A stretch of 64,000 nt of DNA from Pseudomonas grimontii (GTDB taxonomy: Bacteria > Pseudomonadota > Gammaproteobacteria > Pseudomonadales > Pseudomonadaceae), in NCBI RefSeq assembly GCF_007858185.1, contig NZ_VFES01000014.1, positions 124,001 to 188,000 of the forward strand, given 5' to 3'. The notes under the pieces are model-generated. The model was not told the DNA's origin, searched no databases, and saw only the letters and a list, made by a program, of their open reading frames with translations. Made by a program: the position numbers and the translations under genes. This document shows, in pieces, positions 1 through 10,255 of this stretch; position 1 is the first letter of the stretch, and the number at the start of each line of letters is the position of its first letter.

Positions 1-459
1 CTCGTCGTGGCCAGTAGCAACTGGACGCTCTTTACCGTAGGAAACCAGTTCCAGTTGGCCTGGAGCAACACCTTGCAGTACCAGGTAGCGCTGAACGGCT
101 TTCGCACGACGCTCGCCCAGTGCCATGTTGTACTCACGAGTACCACGTTCGTCGGTGTTACCTTCCAGAACAACGCGAGCGCCGTTAGCTTTCAGGTCCT
201 TCGCGTGAACGTCCAGAGCGCGCATGGCTTCTGGTTTCAGGTCCGAACTGTCGTATTCGAAGTAGAAAGTGGTGATTGCGCGCAGAGCAGCTTCTTCGCT
301 CAGGGAGCCGTCAACTGCACCAGTGTTAGCGCCGTAACCAGCGTTTGGATCAACAGCTGCGCCTTCACCGGCATTGTCGCCGCCTTTAGACGAGCAACCA
401 ACGGCTACGGACAGAGCCAGAGCCAGAGCAGCAAACTTACCAAACTTCAGCATTTCCAT
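1..459 (-). CDS. pal: Peptidoglycan-associated lipoprotein Pal (OprL), 3' end cut by window
   Basis: Outer-membrane lipoprotein that binds peptidoglycan and anchors the Tol system to the envelope. The frame is still open at base 1: 153 codons are present and roughly a dozen C-terminal residues are missing. The start is the ATG at 459 (MEMLKFGKFAALALALS), with aggag seven bases upstream. A lipoprotein signal ends in the lipobox AVGC, making Cys22 the acylated residue. An OmpA-like domain follows, with YFEYDSSDLK and the peptidoglycan-binding stretch NTDERGTREYNMALGERRA; the Asp and Arg of this stretch contact diaminopimelate in the family. It lies 55 bp downstream of tolB and is probably co-transcribed with the tol genes. 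Confidence 0.97.
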   Translation of the reverse strand, partial: MEMLKFGKFAALALALSVAVGCSSKGGDNAGEGAAVDPNAGYGANTGAVDGSLSEEAALRAITTFYFEYDSSDLKPEAMRALDVHAKDLKANGARVVLEGNTDERGTREYNMALGERRAKAVQRYLVLQGVAPGQLELVSYGKERPVATGHDE

Positions 460-514
460 CGTGAAACTCCTAATGAACCCCAGTGTGTTAAGCAAATCTT
501 TTTGTAGCGCCGCG

Positions 515-1816
515 TCAGTTCAGGTAAGGGGACCAGGATGGTTCTCTGACTTCGCCTTGTGCGGTAGGAAGCGGGAGCCTTACGCGTCCATTAATGGACA
601 CGAGCATCAAGACTCCCCGGCCCTGCTGGCGGGTGGCGTAGATTACCATGGTGCCGTTGGGCGCAACAGTGGCTGACTCATCAAGGTTGGTATCTGTGAG
701 GATTTTTACGGTTCCGCGCTGCAAATCCTGGACCGCAACCCGGAAATTAGTGAAACCATCCTGACGGTGAATCATCACCAACGTCTTTTCATCAGCCGAA
801 AGCTTCGGATTGGCGTTGTAGTTACCGATAAAGGTCACGCGTTCCGCGCCCCCACCGCCAACACTCGTTTTGTAGATTTGTGGCTTGCCGCCGCGGTCGG
901 AGGTGAAGTAGATGGTCGAACCATCCTTGCCCCAGAACGGTTCGGTGTTGATACCTGGGCCACTGGTCACACGGCTGATCTGGCGCGAAGCCATGTTCAT
1001 CACGTAGATGTCCGGGTTGCCGTCCTTGGACAGTACGAATGCCAGGCGCGAACCATCCGGCGACCAGGCCGGCGCACCGTTGAGGCCTTCGAAGTTGGTG
1101 ATCTGCTCACGACGGCCAGTATCGATGTGCTGGACGAAGATACGCGGACGCTTCTGTTCGAAAGACACGTAGGCAATACGCTTGCCGTCCGGCGCGAAGC
1201 GCGGCGACAGGATTGGCTCACGCGATTGCAGCAAGGTAACGGCGCGCGCGCCGTCGTAGTCCGAACGCTGCAGGGTGTAGCGAGTGTTGTCTACGGAGAA
1301 ACGCTCAGCCGTTACATAAAGCAGACGCGTCGAGAACGCACCCTTGATGCCGGTGAGCTTTTCAAACGACTGGTCCGAGATGTAGTGGGCCATGTCCCGC
1401 AGTTGTTCGGCGGTGCCCGATACGCTGCCGGTCAAGACCTGCTGCTCAGTGGCCACGTTGAACAAGGTGTACTGGATCTGCAGGCGACCACCGGCCGGCG
1501 TGATGCTGCCGACCATCAGGTACTGCGCGCCCACCGCTTTCCAGTCACGGAAGATGACTTCGCTGGCCTGGGTCGGCTGGCTGATCATGTTGCCTTTCGG
1601 AATCGGTGCGTAGTAACCGGAGTTACGCAGGTCGTCGCTGACGATCTGGGCCATGTCGTCCGGCAGCACGCTGCCGCCCTGCCAGCCAAACGGTACTACC
1701 GCGATCGGGGTGGCCCGATCGCTGCCGCTGGTGACCAGGATGTTCTTTTCATCCGCCGCCGCTATCCCTGCCATACAGCAAATAACGACAAGCATTCCTC
1801 GAAGAAGGTTTCTCAC
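515..1816 (-). CDS. tolB: Tol-Pal system beta-propeller protein TolB
   Basis: Periplasmic protein that shuttles between Pal and TolA and helps the outer membrane constrict at division. It has 433 residues, the usual length. The N-terminal signal peptide (MRNLLRGMLVVICCMAGIAAA) is followed by the TolB N-domain (VTSGSDRATPIAVVPFGW). A six-bladed propeller of WSPDGSRLAFV and APDGKRIAYVS type repeats fills about residues 190-430. The start ATG at 1816 overlaps the tolA stop by four bases, so translation of the two is probably coupled. Confidence 0.98.
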   Translation of the reverse strand: MRNLLRGMLVVICCMAGIAAADEKNILVTSGSDRATPIAVVPFGWQGGSVLPDDMAQIVSDDLRNSGYYAPIPKGNMISQPTQASEVIFRDWKAVGAQYLMVGSITPAGGRLQIQYTLFNVATEQQVLTGSVSGTAEQLRDMAHYISDQSFEKLTGIKGAFSTRLLYVTAERFSVDNTRYTLQRSDYDGARAVTLLQSREPILSPRFAPDGKRIAYVSFEQKRPRIFVQHIDTGRREQITNFEGLNGAPAWSPDGSRLAFVLSKDGNPDIYVMNMASRQISRVTSGPGINTEPFWGKDGSTIYFTSDRGGKPQIYKTSVGGGGAERVTFIGNYNANPKLSADEKTLVMIHRQDGFTNFRVAVQDLQRGTVKILTDTNLDESATVAPNGTMVIYATRQQGRGVLMLVSINGRVRLPLPTAQGEVREPSWSPYLN

Positions 1817-2886
1817 AAGGCTAGATCCTCAGGTGTGAATGTCATCTTGAATGAACGATAGGGAGCGAAGTCGCTTGGTTTCATTCCCTGCATCTCGGTC
1901 AACCGGCCAATATTCTTGACTGCGGCAACCGCCGAACTGTCGAACGAACCGTCACCACTGGACTTGGCCACGCTGACCGAAGTCACCGTACCGTCCGGCA
2001 ACATGCCGATCTGCAGCACTACTGTCATGCCTTTGCGTGCCGAAGGTGGACGTGTCCAGCCCTCTGCTGCCCGCGCCCGAATCAGGTCGTCGAAACTGCC
2101 CGCGACTTCATCACCACGTTCATCGGCCAAGGCCTGCTGACGCTGCGGCGTGTCGGAGAGCAAATCTGCCAAGGCCTGGGCCTTTTTCTCTTCGGCGGAT
2201 TTGCGCGCTGCTTCCTGGGCCTTTTTCTTGGTGGCATCGGCGGCAGCTTTCTTCTTCGCGTCGTCGGCGATTTTCTTCTTCGCCTCGTCTGCTTCAGCTT
2301 TTTTCTTGGCGTCTTCGGCGGCTTTCTTCTTCGCGTCTTCGACTATCTTTTTCTTGGCGTCTTCAGCGGCCTGTTTCTTGGCCTCTTCTTCGGCAGCCTT
2401 TTTGGCTTCTTCTTCAGATTTCTTCTTGGCTATATCAGCCAATTGTTTCTCTTCAGCTTTTTTAGCTTCGGCAGCTTTCTCGGCTTTCTTGGCTTCATCA
2501 GCCTTTTTCGCCTCGTCGGCCTTCTTGGCTTCGTCAGCCTTTTTCGATTCCTCGGCCTTTTGAGCCGCCTCTTCTTTCTTTTGTTCCGCAGCAGCCTTCA
2601 CCGCTTCCTGCTCGACCTTCTTCTGTTCCATCTGTTCGACTTCAGTCTGGCGCGCAGCCGACTTCTGGGCCTCACCTGCAATCTTCTGATTGGTCTGGGT
2701 AGTGGCCTGGCTTTTCGATTTCAGCTGATACAGGGTCGCCTGCACGATCGGTTTGGCTGGCGGCAGGTCCGGGGTCATGGCAAAGCTGACGAACAGCATG
2801 CCAAATACCAGGACGTGCAGGGCAATTGCCCAGACGCTAGGCCAGAAGAAGCTTTCCGAGGCGGACGGCTCTCGCTGTTGCTGCAT
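1813..2886 (-). CDS. tolA: Cell envelope integrity protein TolA
   Basis: Inner-membrane protein that spans the periplasm and transmits proton-motive-force energy from TolQ/TolR to TolB/Pal. One membrane helix lies at about residues 18-38. A long Ala/Lys/Glu-rich helical domain (about residues 65-245) follows, made of repeated KKADEAKKA and DAKKKAAEDAKKK units. The compact C-terminal domain (about 260-357: RAAEGWTRPPSARKGMTVVL onward) has the TonB/TolA C-terminal fold. The length of 357 residues is normal for Pseudomonas. Its start and the tolR stop share one base. The repeats make this region internally recombinogenic, so length may vary between strains. Confidence 0.97.
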   Translation of the reverse strand: MQQQREPSASESFFWPSVWAIALHVLVFGMLFVSFAMTPDLPPAKPIVQATLYQLKSKSQATTQTNQKIAGEAQKSAARQTEVEQMEQKKVEQEAVKAAAEQKKEEAAQKAEESKKADEAKKADEAKKADEAKKAEKAAEAKKAEEKQLADIAKKKSEEEAKKAAEEEAKKQAAEDAKKKIVEDAKKKAAEDAKKKAEADEAKKKIADDAKKKAAADATKKKAQEAARKSAEEKKAQALADLLSDTPQRQQALADERGDEVAGSFDDLIRARAAEGWTRPPSARKGMTVVLQIGMLPDGTVTSVSVAKSSGDGSFDSSAVAAVKNIGRLTEMQGMKPSDFAPYRSFKMTFTPEDLAL

Positions 2887-3347
2887 CAGGGCGCCTCGGT
2901 AATCAAGCCAACGTTGCCGACGCCGGCCTTCTGCAGCCCGCCCATGGCGCCCATGACGGAGCCGTAGTCGACCGACTTGTCGCCGCGGATGAACACCTGG
3001 GTGTGCTTGCCGCCTTCGTTGCCGGAGCGAATGATCTTGGTCACCGCATCGGTCATCGCCGGCAGGGTCAAGGCCTTGTCCTGTTGTTTCTGAGTGTCGA
3101 CTTCGCTGCCAAGGTTCCAGTAATAGGTCTTGTCAGCCTTGATCGAAATGGTCAGGACCTGAGTGTTGTTGTCTTGCGGCAAGGCTTCACTGGAAACCTT
3201 GGGCAGATCAACTTTCACGCCCTGGTTGAGCATCGGCGCGGTCACCATGAAGATCACCAGCAGCACCAGCATCACGTCGATGTAGGGCACTACGTTCATC
3301 TCGGCGACCGGCTTGCGCTTTTTGCGAGCTCGAGCGATTAAAGCCAT
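2886..3347 (-). CDS. tolR: Tol-Pal system protein TolR (ExbD family)
   Basis: Inner-membrane component of the TolQ-TolR proton-driven motor. It is 153 residues long. The single N-terminal transmembrane helix (about 20-40) follows the cytoplasmic KKRKPVAEMNVVPYIDVMLV stretch; the Asp in YIDVML is the conserved protonatable residue of the ExbD/TolR family. The rest is periplasmic and binds peptidoglycan in homologues. It lies 14 bp after tolQ and overlaps tolA by one base, inside the ybgC-tolQRAB-pal operon. Confidence 0.97.
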   Translation of the reverse strand: MALIARARKKRKPVAEMNVVPYIDVMLVLLVIFMVTAPMLNQGVKVDLPKVSSEALPQDNNTQVLTISIKADKTYYWNLGSEVDTQKQQDKALTLPAMTDAVTKIIRSGNEGGKHTQVFIRGDKSVDYGSVMGAMGGLQKAGVGNVGLITEAP

Positions 3348-3361
3348 TGGGAATTACCTGC

Positions 3362-4057
3362 TTATTCTTCGCTGGTGTGCACTTTACGGTGCAGGATCGC
3401 CTGGAATTCATCGGCGAAGGTGTAGTAACGGCTGATCAACGTTTCGCTGGTGGCAGCAAAGCGGTTATAGGCAATTACTGCGGGGATAGCGGCAAACAGG
3501 CCGATCGCGGTGGCGATCAGGGCTTCGGCAATACCCGGGGCCACGGTGGCCAGGGTCGCTTGCTGGGCCTGGGCCAGGCCGCGGAACGAGTTCATGATCC
3601 CCCACACGGTACCGAACAGGCCGATGTACGGGCTGACGGAACCGACGGTAGCGAGGAACGGCAGACTCTGCTCCAGTTTCTCTTCTTCACGGGAAATGGC
3701 GACGCGCATGGCACGGGCCACGCCTTCCATGACCGCTTCCGGATCCACACCCGGCTGCTGGCGCAGGCGCGAGAATTCCTTGAAGCCGGCGCGGAAGATC
3801 TGCTCGACGCCCGAGTCCGGGTCCGGGTTGCTGCCGGCCTGGCGGTACAGCTTGGACAGGTCGATACCCGACCAGAAGCGCTCTTCAAAGCTCTCCAGGG
3901 CACGTCGACCGGCACGCAGCAGGTTGCTGCGCTGAAAAATCATGATCCATGAGGTAACCGATGCGGCTACCAGGGTCAGCATCACCAGTTGAACCACGAC
4001 ACTGGCATTGCTGACCAGGCTCCACATGGAGGAATGGTCGACGACGGTAGGTTCCAC
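3362..4057 (-). CDS. tolQ: Tol-Pal system protein TolQ (ExbB/MotA family)
   Basis: Polytopic inner-membrane subunit of the Tol motor, homologous to ExbB and MotA. The 231 residues carry three predicted helices: one at about 16-38, and a pair near 137-160 and 172-195. The family signature SVSPYIGLFGTVWGIMNSF lies just before helix two, and helix three holds TATAIGLFAAIPAVIAYN type residues lining the proton path. It starts one base after the ybgC stop and is followed by tolR, the standard order. Confidence 0.97.
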   Translation of the reverse strand: MEPTVVDHSSMWSLVSNASVVVQLVMLTLVAASVTSWIMIFQRSNLLRAGRRALESFEERFWSGIDLSKLYRQAGSNPDPDSGVEQIFRAGFKEFSRLRQQPGVDPEAVMEGVARAMRVAISREEEKLEQSLPFLATVGSVSPYIGLFGTVWGIMNSFRGLAQAQQATLATVAPGIAEALIATAIGLFAAIPAVIAYNRFAATSETLISRYYTFADEFQAILHRKVHTSEE

Positions 4058-4058
4058 G

Positions 4059-4514
4059 CTAAATCTCCTGCTTTGATTGTTTACCCGCGCCGCTCACGGC
4101 GGCAAAGGCCGCACGTAGAGTTTCGGGAATGGCCCGAGGTTTCAAACTATTGGTGCGCACACACGCCACCAGGAACTGCCCCTCACAGAGCAGCGTTGCA
4201 TCCGTTGCCCGCCTGACCTGCTGCTTGAAACGCAGGCTGGCACGGTTCAATTCGATTACTTCAGCGCTGACCAGCAGCTCGTCGTCCAGTCGCGCCGGTG
4301 CGTGGTAACGCGCCTCGCTGGAATGCACGACGAATAACAGGTCCTCCCCTGCCAGCTGGGATTGGGCAAAGCCCAGCTCCCGTAGCCGCTCGGTTCGAGC
4401 CCGCTCCATGAACTTGAGGTAATTGACGTAATAAACGATACCGCCGGCATCGGTGTCCTCGTAATAAACGCGACAGCGATGTGCGAACGACTGATCCCCG
4501 TTTTGCGCGCGCAT
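4059..4514 (-). CDS. ybgC: Tol-Pal-associated acyl-CoA thioesterase YbgC
   Basis: Hot-dog-fold cytoplasmic acyl-CoA thioesterase, first gene of the tol operon. It is 151 residues long. The catalytic motif VYYEDTDAGGIVYYVNYLKF is present near residue 18, and its Asp is the active-site residue in 4-hydroxybenzoyl-CoA thioesterase-like enzymes. The ATG at 4514 is the only well-placed start. In other bacteria YbgC associates with phospholipid synthesis enzymes; its link to the Tol motor is mainly genomic. The 140-bp gap to ruvB should hold the operon promoter. Confidence 0.95.
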   Translation of the reverse strand: MRAQNGDQSFAHRCRVYYEDTDAGGIVYYVNYLKFMERARTERLRELGFAQSQLAGEDLLFVVHSSEARYHAPARLDDELLVSAEVIELNRASLRFKQQVRRATDATLLCEGQFLVACVRTNSLKPRAIPETLRAAFAAVSGAGKQSKQEI

Positions 4515-4654
4515 ACTCTAGTGCTTACTCCTCAGGTTGCCAATCCGGCAGGGCAACTGTTTTTTCATTCTCGAAAAACATATCCAGTGACTGAATGACG
4601 ACGCCAGCCACTAGGACAGCACAAACATCGAATAAATCGACTTGCGTGAAGCTT

Positions 4655-5713
4655 TTAATCGTCCACTGCATCAAGGAATTCGTCTACCACGGGCATCTCA
4701 CCCAATCGTGACGGAATGTTTAACCCGAAGTGCAGATAGGCATGGCGCGTCACCACACGGCCCCTTGGCGTGCGCATGATATAGCCCTGCTGGATCAGGT
4801 ACGGCTCCAGCACATCTTCGATGGTATGGCGCTCTTCACTGATGGCCGCCGCCAGGCTGTCGACACCCACCGGGCCGCCGTCGAACTTCTCGATCATGGT
4901 CAAGAGTAGACGTCGATCCTGATGATCGAAGCCGTGCTCGTCCACATCCAACAGGTTCAAGGCCAGGTCCGCCACAGCCTTGGTGATGTGCCCCTTGGCC
5001 CGTACTTCGGCAAAGTCACGCACGCGACGCAGCAGGCGGTTGGCAATCCGTGGCGTGCCCCGGGCCCGACGGGCAATTTCGAACGCGCCTTCCGGGTCCA
5101 GGGGCAGGCCGAGAATACTGGCCGAACGGCTGACGATGGTCGCCAGGTCGGCAGTGCTATAGAACTCCAGACGTTGAACGATGCCGAAACGGTCTCGCAG
5201 CGGGTTGGTGAGCATGCCTGCACGGGTCGTCGCCCCCACCAGCGTGAACGGTGGCAAGTCGAGCTTGATCGAGCGGGCGGCCGGGCCTTCGCCGATCATG
5301 ATGTCGAGCTGGAAGTCTTCCATCGCCGGGTACAGCACTTCCTCGACGATTGGCGAGAGCCGGTGGATCTCGTCGATAAACAGGACGTCATGGGGCTCGA
5401 GGTTGGTGAGCAATGCCGCCAAATCACCTGGGCGCTCCAGCACCGGGCCGGAGGTGGACTTGATCGACACGCCCATCTCCTGGGCAATGATGTTGGCCAG
5501 GGTGGTTTTACCCAGCCCCGGCGGGCCGAAGATCAAGGTGTGGTCCAAGGACTCACTGCGCCCGCGCGCGGCCTGGATAAACAACTCCATCTGCTCACGC
5601 ACGGTGGGCTGGCCGATGTATTCGGCCAGGCTCAGGGGGCGGATGGCCCGGTCCTGGACTTCTTCACGGTCACGGGGCCCGGTGGCCGCGATCAGACGAT
5701 CAGCTTCAATCAC
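4655..5713 (-). CDS. ruvB: Holliday junction branch migration ATPase RuvB
   Basis: Hexameric AAA+ motor that drives branch migration of Holliday junctions loaded by RuvA. Its 352 residues start at a GTG (5713) immediately after the ruvA stop. Visible motifs are Walker A GPPGLGKTTLA, Walker B DVLFIDEIHRL, the RuvA-contacting hairpin region GEGPAARSIKLDLPPFTLVG, and the sensor-1/arginine finger stretch GATTRAGMLTNPLRDRFG. A C-terminal winged helix ends with RTPRGRVVTRHAYLHFG. The order ruvC-ruvA-ruvB is the normal resolvasome operon. Confidence 0.98.
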   Translation of the reverse strand: MIEADRLIAATGPRDREEVQDRAIRPLSLAEYIGQPTVREQMELFIQAARGRSESLDHTLIFGPPGLGKTTLANIIAQEMGVSIKSTSGPVLERPGDLAALLTNLEPHDVLFIDEIHRLSPIVEEVLYPAMEDFQLDIMIGEGPAARSIKLDLPPFTLVGATTRAGMLTNPLRDRFGIVQRLEFYSTADLATIVSRSASILGLPLDPEGAFEIARRARGTPRIANRLLRRVRDFAEVRAKGHITKAVADLALNLLDVDEHGFDHQDRRLLLTMIEKFDGGPVGVDSLAAAISEERHTIEDVLEPYLIQQGYIMRTPRGRVVTRHAYLHFGLNIPSRLGEMPVVDEFLDAVDD

Positions 5714-6325
5714 TTAAATCATTCCCTTCAGGGCTCGGCGGATCATGTCTTCGCTGCTCAGATTCTTGTCCTTGATGGCCGATACGGCCTTGCTGGCCTC
5801 CTGCGGCTTGTAGCCCAGGGAAATCAGCGCACTCACCGCATCGCTTTCAGCACTCGCGACCTGGCCCGCCGGCATATCCGGCTGGTTCGGCACCAGGGCG
5901 AACATGCTCGGCACCACTTCCCAGGCCTTAAAGCGGTCCTTGAGCTCTACCAGCAGGCGCTCGGCGGTTTTCTTGCCCACACCCGGCACCTTGGTCAGCG
6001 CCGAGGTGTCCTGGGCCGACACGGCACGTACCAGCTCATCCACTTCCAGGCTCGACATCAACGCCAGGGCCAATTTAGGCCCCACGCCATTGAGGCGAAT
6101 CAGTTCGCGGAAGAAGTCGCGGTCGCGCTTGCCAATGAAACCATAGAGTAGTTGCGCATCTTCGCGCACCACCAGATGGGTATGCAGCGTTATCGGTTCA
6201 CCGACCGACGGTAGGCGGTACAGGGTGGTCATGGGCACTTCCAGCTCATACCCCAGCCCGTTTACATCCAGAATCAGGTGCGGCGGCTGTTTCTCAGCCA
6301 GGGTGCCGCGCAAGCGTCCAATCAC
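5714..6325 (-). CDS. ruvA: Holliday junction DNA-binding protein RuvA
   Basis: Tetrameric protein that binds four-way junctions and recruits RuvB. It is 203 residues long with a GTG start at 6325 (MIGRLRGTLAEKQPPHLILD). An N-terminal OB fold (1-64) is followed by two helix-hairpin-helix motifs (FFRELIRLNGVGPKLALALM and LTKVPGVGKKTAERLLVELK). The C-terminal domain III (about 155-203), linked by a flexible Ala/Pro-rich stretch, binds RuvB. It directly abuts ruvB. Confidence 0.97.
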   Translation of the reverse strand: MIGRLRGTLAEKQPPHLILDVNGLGYELEVPMTTLYRLPSVGEPITLHTHLVVREDAQLLYGFIGKRDRDFFRELIRLNGVGPKLALALMSSLEVDELVRAVSAQDTSALTKVPGVGKKTAERLLVELKDRFKAWEVVPSMFALVPNQPDMPAGQVASAESDAVSALISLGYKPQEASKAVSAIKDKNLSSEDMIRRALKGMI

Positions 6326-6393
6326 GGTTCAGATCCTTAAAGCTTGGAGGTCAGATCAAGGCCTGACCGGAAATAACGATTGCGCTGATGCTA

Positions 6394-6918
6394 TCAGAGA
6401 CGCAGGCGTCCGCCACGACTGCGTGCCGTACCCAAGCCGTGAGGCAGCAGGCTGGAGCGTGTGTGTGCATGGCAAATGGCAATAGCCAGGGCGTCGGAGG
6501 CATCGATCTGCGGTTTTGAGGTGAGCTTGAGCATGTGCATGACCATCATCTGCACCTGTTCTTTATTTGCCGCGCCGGTGCCGACCACGGCCTGCTTGAC
6601 CTGGGTCGCGGTGTATTCGGCGATTTCCATGCCCTCTTCGGCTCCTGCCACGATGGCAGCGCCACGCGCTTGCCCGAGCTTAAGGGCCGAGTCGGCGTTT
6701 TTTGCCATGAACACTTTTTCAATGCCCATGGTCACCGGCCCGTAGGTCTGGATTACTTCACGCACACCGCGATAAACGATCTGCAGGCGCTCGGCCAACT
6801 CGCCGGCGCCGGTGCGAATACAGCCCGAAGCGACGTAGACGCAGCCGCGCGGGGTGTGTTGCACCACACCAAAACCGGTGATGCGCGAACCGGGGTCGAT
6901 ACCTAGGATTAAAGTCAT
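6394..6918 (-). CDS. ruvC: Crossover junction endodeoxyribonuclease RuvC
   Basis: Dimeric nuclease that resolves Holliday junctions. The start is taken at the ATG at 6918 (MTLILGIDPGSRITGFGVV), giving 174 residues; the frame extends eight codons upstream but the family begins here. Catalytic acidic residues are seen in GIDPGS (Asp7), in GIEKVF (Glu) and in the C-terminal DASDALAIAICHA, as in the RNase H-like fold. It heads the ruvCAB operon, with a 68-bp gap to ruvA. A REP pair separates it from yebC. Confidence 0.97.
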   Translation of the reverse strand: MTLILGIDPGSRITGFGVVQHTPRGCVYVASGCIRTGAGELAERLQIVYRGVREVIQTYGPVTMGIEKVFMAKNADSALKLGQARGAAIVAGAEEGMEIAEYTATQVKQAVVGTGAANKEQVQMMVMHMLKLTSKPQIDASDALAIAICHAHTRSSLLPHGLGTARSRGGRLRL

Positions 6919-6965
6919 AACGCCTGCAGGTCGGGTAAACACATTTTTTGATACACCGTAGTTCC

Positions 6966-7058
6966 AATGTGGGAGGGGGCTTGCCCCCGATAGCGGTCGT
7001 CCAGTTAGACATAAGCTGACTGATACACCGCTATCGGGAGCAAGCCCCCTCCCACATT
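6966..7058. repeat. Paired REP element (REPIN-like) between yebC and ruvC
   Basis: Two inverted copies of the Pseudomonas REP core (gtgggagggggcttgccccc on the left, its inverse on the right) flank about 45 bp with gatagcgg and ccgctatc inner arms. Together they could fold into one long hairpin. Such elements are dispersed by the REP-associated tyrosine transposase RAYT in related genomes. No such gene is in this window. Confidence 0.9.
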
Positions 7059-7075
7059 TGGATCTACGTCATTCT

Positions 7076-7822
7076 TCAGCCTAGCTGTTCGGCTACGGAT
7101 TCCGGGATGTCGGCATTGGAATACACGTTTTGCACATCATCCAGGTCTTCGAGCATATCCAGCATCTTCAGCACCTTCTGCGCACCATCCAGGTCCAGCT
7201 CGGCGCTGGTGGTCGGCAGCATCACGATTTCCGCGTCAGTACCTTTGAAACCGGCAGCTTCGAGCGCATTACGCACCGCGTAGAAACTGGCGAACGAGGT
7301 AAACACGTCGATGGAGCCATCATCATTGGTGACCACGTCGTCGGCATCGGCCTCCATTGCAGCCTCCATCAACGCGTCTTCATCCGTGCCCGGCGCAAAG
7401 GAAATCTGGCCCTTGCGTTCGAACAGATAAGCCACCGAACCATCCGTGCCGAGGTTGCCGCCACACTTGCTGAACGCATGACGCACGGCAGCGGCGGTGC
7501 GGTTGCGGTTATCGGTCATGCATTCGACCATCACTGCCACGCCACCCGGGCCGTAGCCTTCGTAGCTCAACTCGACCATATCGTCGGTGTCGGCAGCGCC
7601 CGCGCCACGAGCCACGGCACGGTCGATAATGTCACGACTCATGTTGGCGCCGAGGGCCTTGTCCAGCGCCAGGCGCAGACGCGGGTTGGAGCCCGGGTCA
7701 CCACCGCCCTGGCGGGCAGCGACCGTCAGCTCGCGAATCCACTTGGTGAAGATCTTGCCTTTCTTGGCATCCTGACGCTCTTTGCGGTGCTTGATGTTCG
7801 CCCACTTGGAATGGCCAGCCAT
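7076..7822 (-). CDS. YebC/PmpR-family protein
   Basis: 248-residue member of the YebC/TACO1 family, opening with the signature MAGHSKWANIKHRKERQD followed by KKGKIFTKWIRE and later GYGPGGVAVMVECMTDN. The family was long annotated as transcriptional regulators (PmpR in P. aeruginosa represses a quorum-sensing gene). More recent work assigns YebC-type proteins a ribosome-associated role on difficult proline-containing motifs. It sits between aspS and ruvC, the conserved gammaproteobacterial location, and may be co-transcribed with aspS only through a hairpin. Confidence 0.95.
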   Translation of the reverse strand: MAGHSKWANIKHRKERQDAKKGKIFTKWIRELTVAARQGGGDPGSNPRLRLALDKALGANMSRDIIDRAVARGAGAADTDDMVELSYEGYGPGGVAVMVECMTDNRNRTAAAVRHAFSKCGGNLGTDGSVAYLFERKGQISFAPGTDEDALMEAAMEADADDVVTNDDGSIDVFTSFASFYAVRNALEAAGFKGTDAEIVMLPTTSAELDLDGAQKVLKMLDMLEDLDDVQNVYSNADIPESVAEQLG

Positions 7823-7906
7823 AACACAACTCCGAAATTCTCTAGAAACCTTATCAATCCCGCCCCAGGCCGGATTTCTTTCTTTAAAGCACAGCCCTTG
7901 TAACGC

Positions 7907-7932
7907 AAAGGCGCATCCGAAGATGCGCCTTT
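7907..7932 (-). terminator. UUCG-tetraloop hairpin after aspS, ahead of yebC
   Basis: On the minus strand an 11-bp stem (aaaggcgcatc / gatgcgccttt) closes a TTCG loop flanked by C and G, the exceptionally stable cUUCGg tetraloop. The downstream tail is short (gcgttac), so it may attenuate rather than fully terminate transcription from aspS into yebC. Confidence 0.6.
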
Positions 7933-7971
7933 AAGACTGCGTAAACCTCAGTGCGCTTTCACGCAGCAGCC

Positions 7972-9747
<1,776 letters not shown>

Positions 9748-9854
9748 GGTAGTGGTTTCACTTCTCGTAATTCGAAATTCGGTGGAGGCCTGCCTCGTCA
9801 CCGTACATTAAAGCAGGGGACGGATAATGCAGGAGCCTGCGCATGGAGTTCAAC

Positions 9855-10076
9855 TCAGTCTGCTTTGTCGCCGCCCGCCAGGTTCTTTTTCGAACCGGTC
9901 TTGAAATCGGTCTCGTACCAGCCGCTGCCGCTCAGGCGGAAGCCCGGCATCGACAACATCTTCTTGAGTTCAGGTGCCTGGCAGGCCGGGCAATCGACCA
10001 GCGGCTCGGCGCTGATCTTCTGGATGGCTTCCAACTGATGTCCACAGGAAGCACATTGATAGTCGTACATGGGCAT
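9855..10076 (-). CDS. FmdB-family zinc ribbon protein
   Basis: 73-residue small protein that starts MPMYDYQCASCGHQLEAIQK and carries two CxxC pairs (CASC, CPAC), a putative zinc ribbon. The C-terminus is Gly/Lys-rich (SGSGWYETDFKTGSKKNLAG). Longer starts upstream exist but the family begins at MPxYDYxC. Genes of this family commonly sit directly upstream of aspS, as here (107-bp gap). Its biochemical role is unknown; FmdB was named for a putative regulator of amidase/formamidase genes. Confidence 0.92.
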   Translation of the reverse strand: MPMYDYQCASCGHQLEAIQKISAEPLVDCPACQAPELKKMLSMPGFRLSGSGWYETDFKTGSKKNLAGGDKAD

Positions 10077-10255
10077 GGCGATGTCTCGGCGATCGATCGT
10101 TACTGTGCCGCGCCCGCTCCTGATAGAGAGCAGAGGGAGAAAGCCCCGGCAGCAGCAAAGCGCGGGATTATATCTGGTAAATCGAGGCAGCGCAGCCGGC
10201 TTTCTGCCCGGAGCCTGGTCCACCTCGACGGCGGACCAGCCCCGGGGCCTGCCGA

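Noticed and set aside
767..1861. 364-codon plus-strand frame opposite tolB
   Set aside because: Antisense shadow; TolB is unmistakable on the minus strand.
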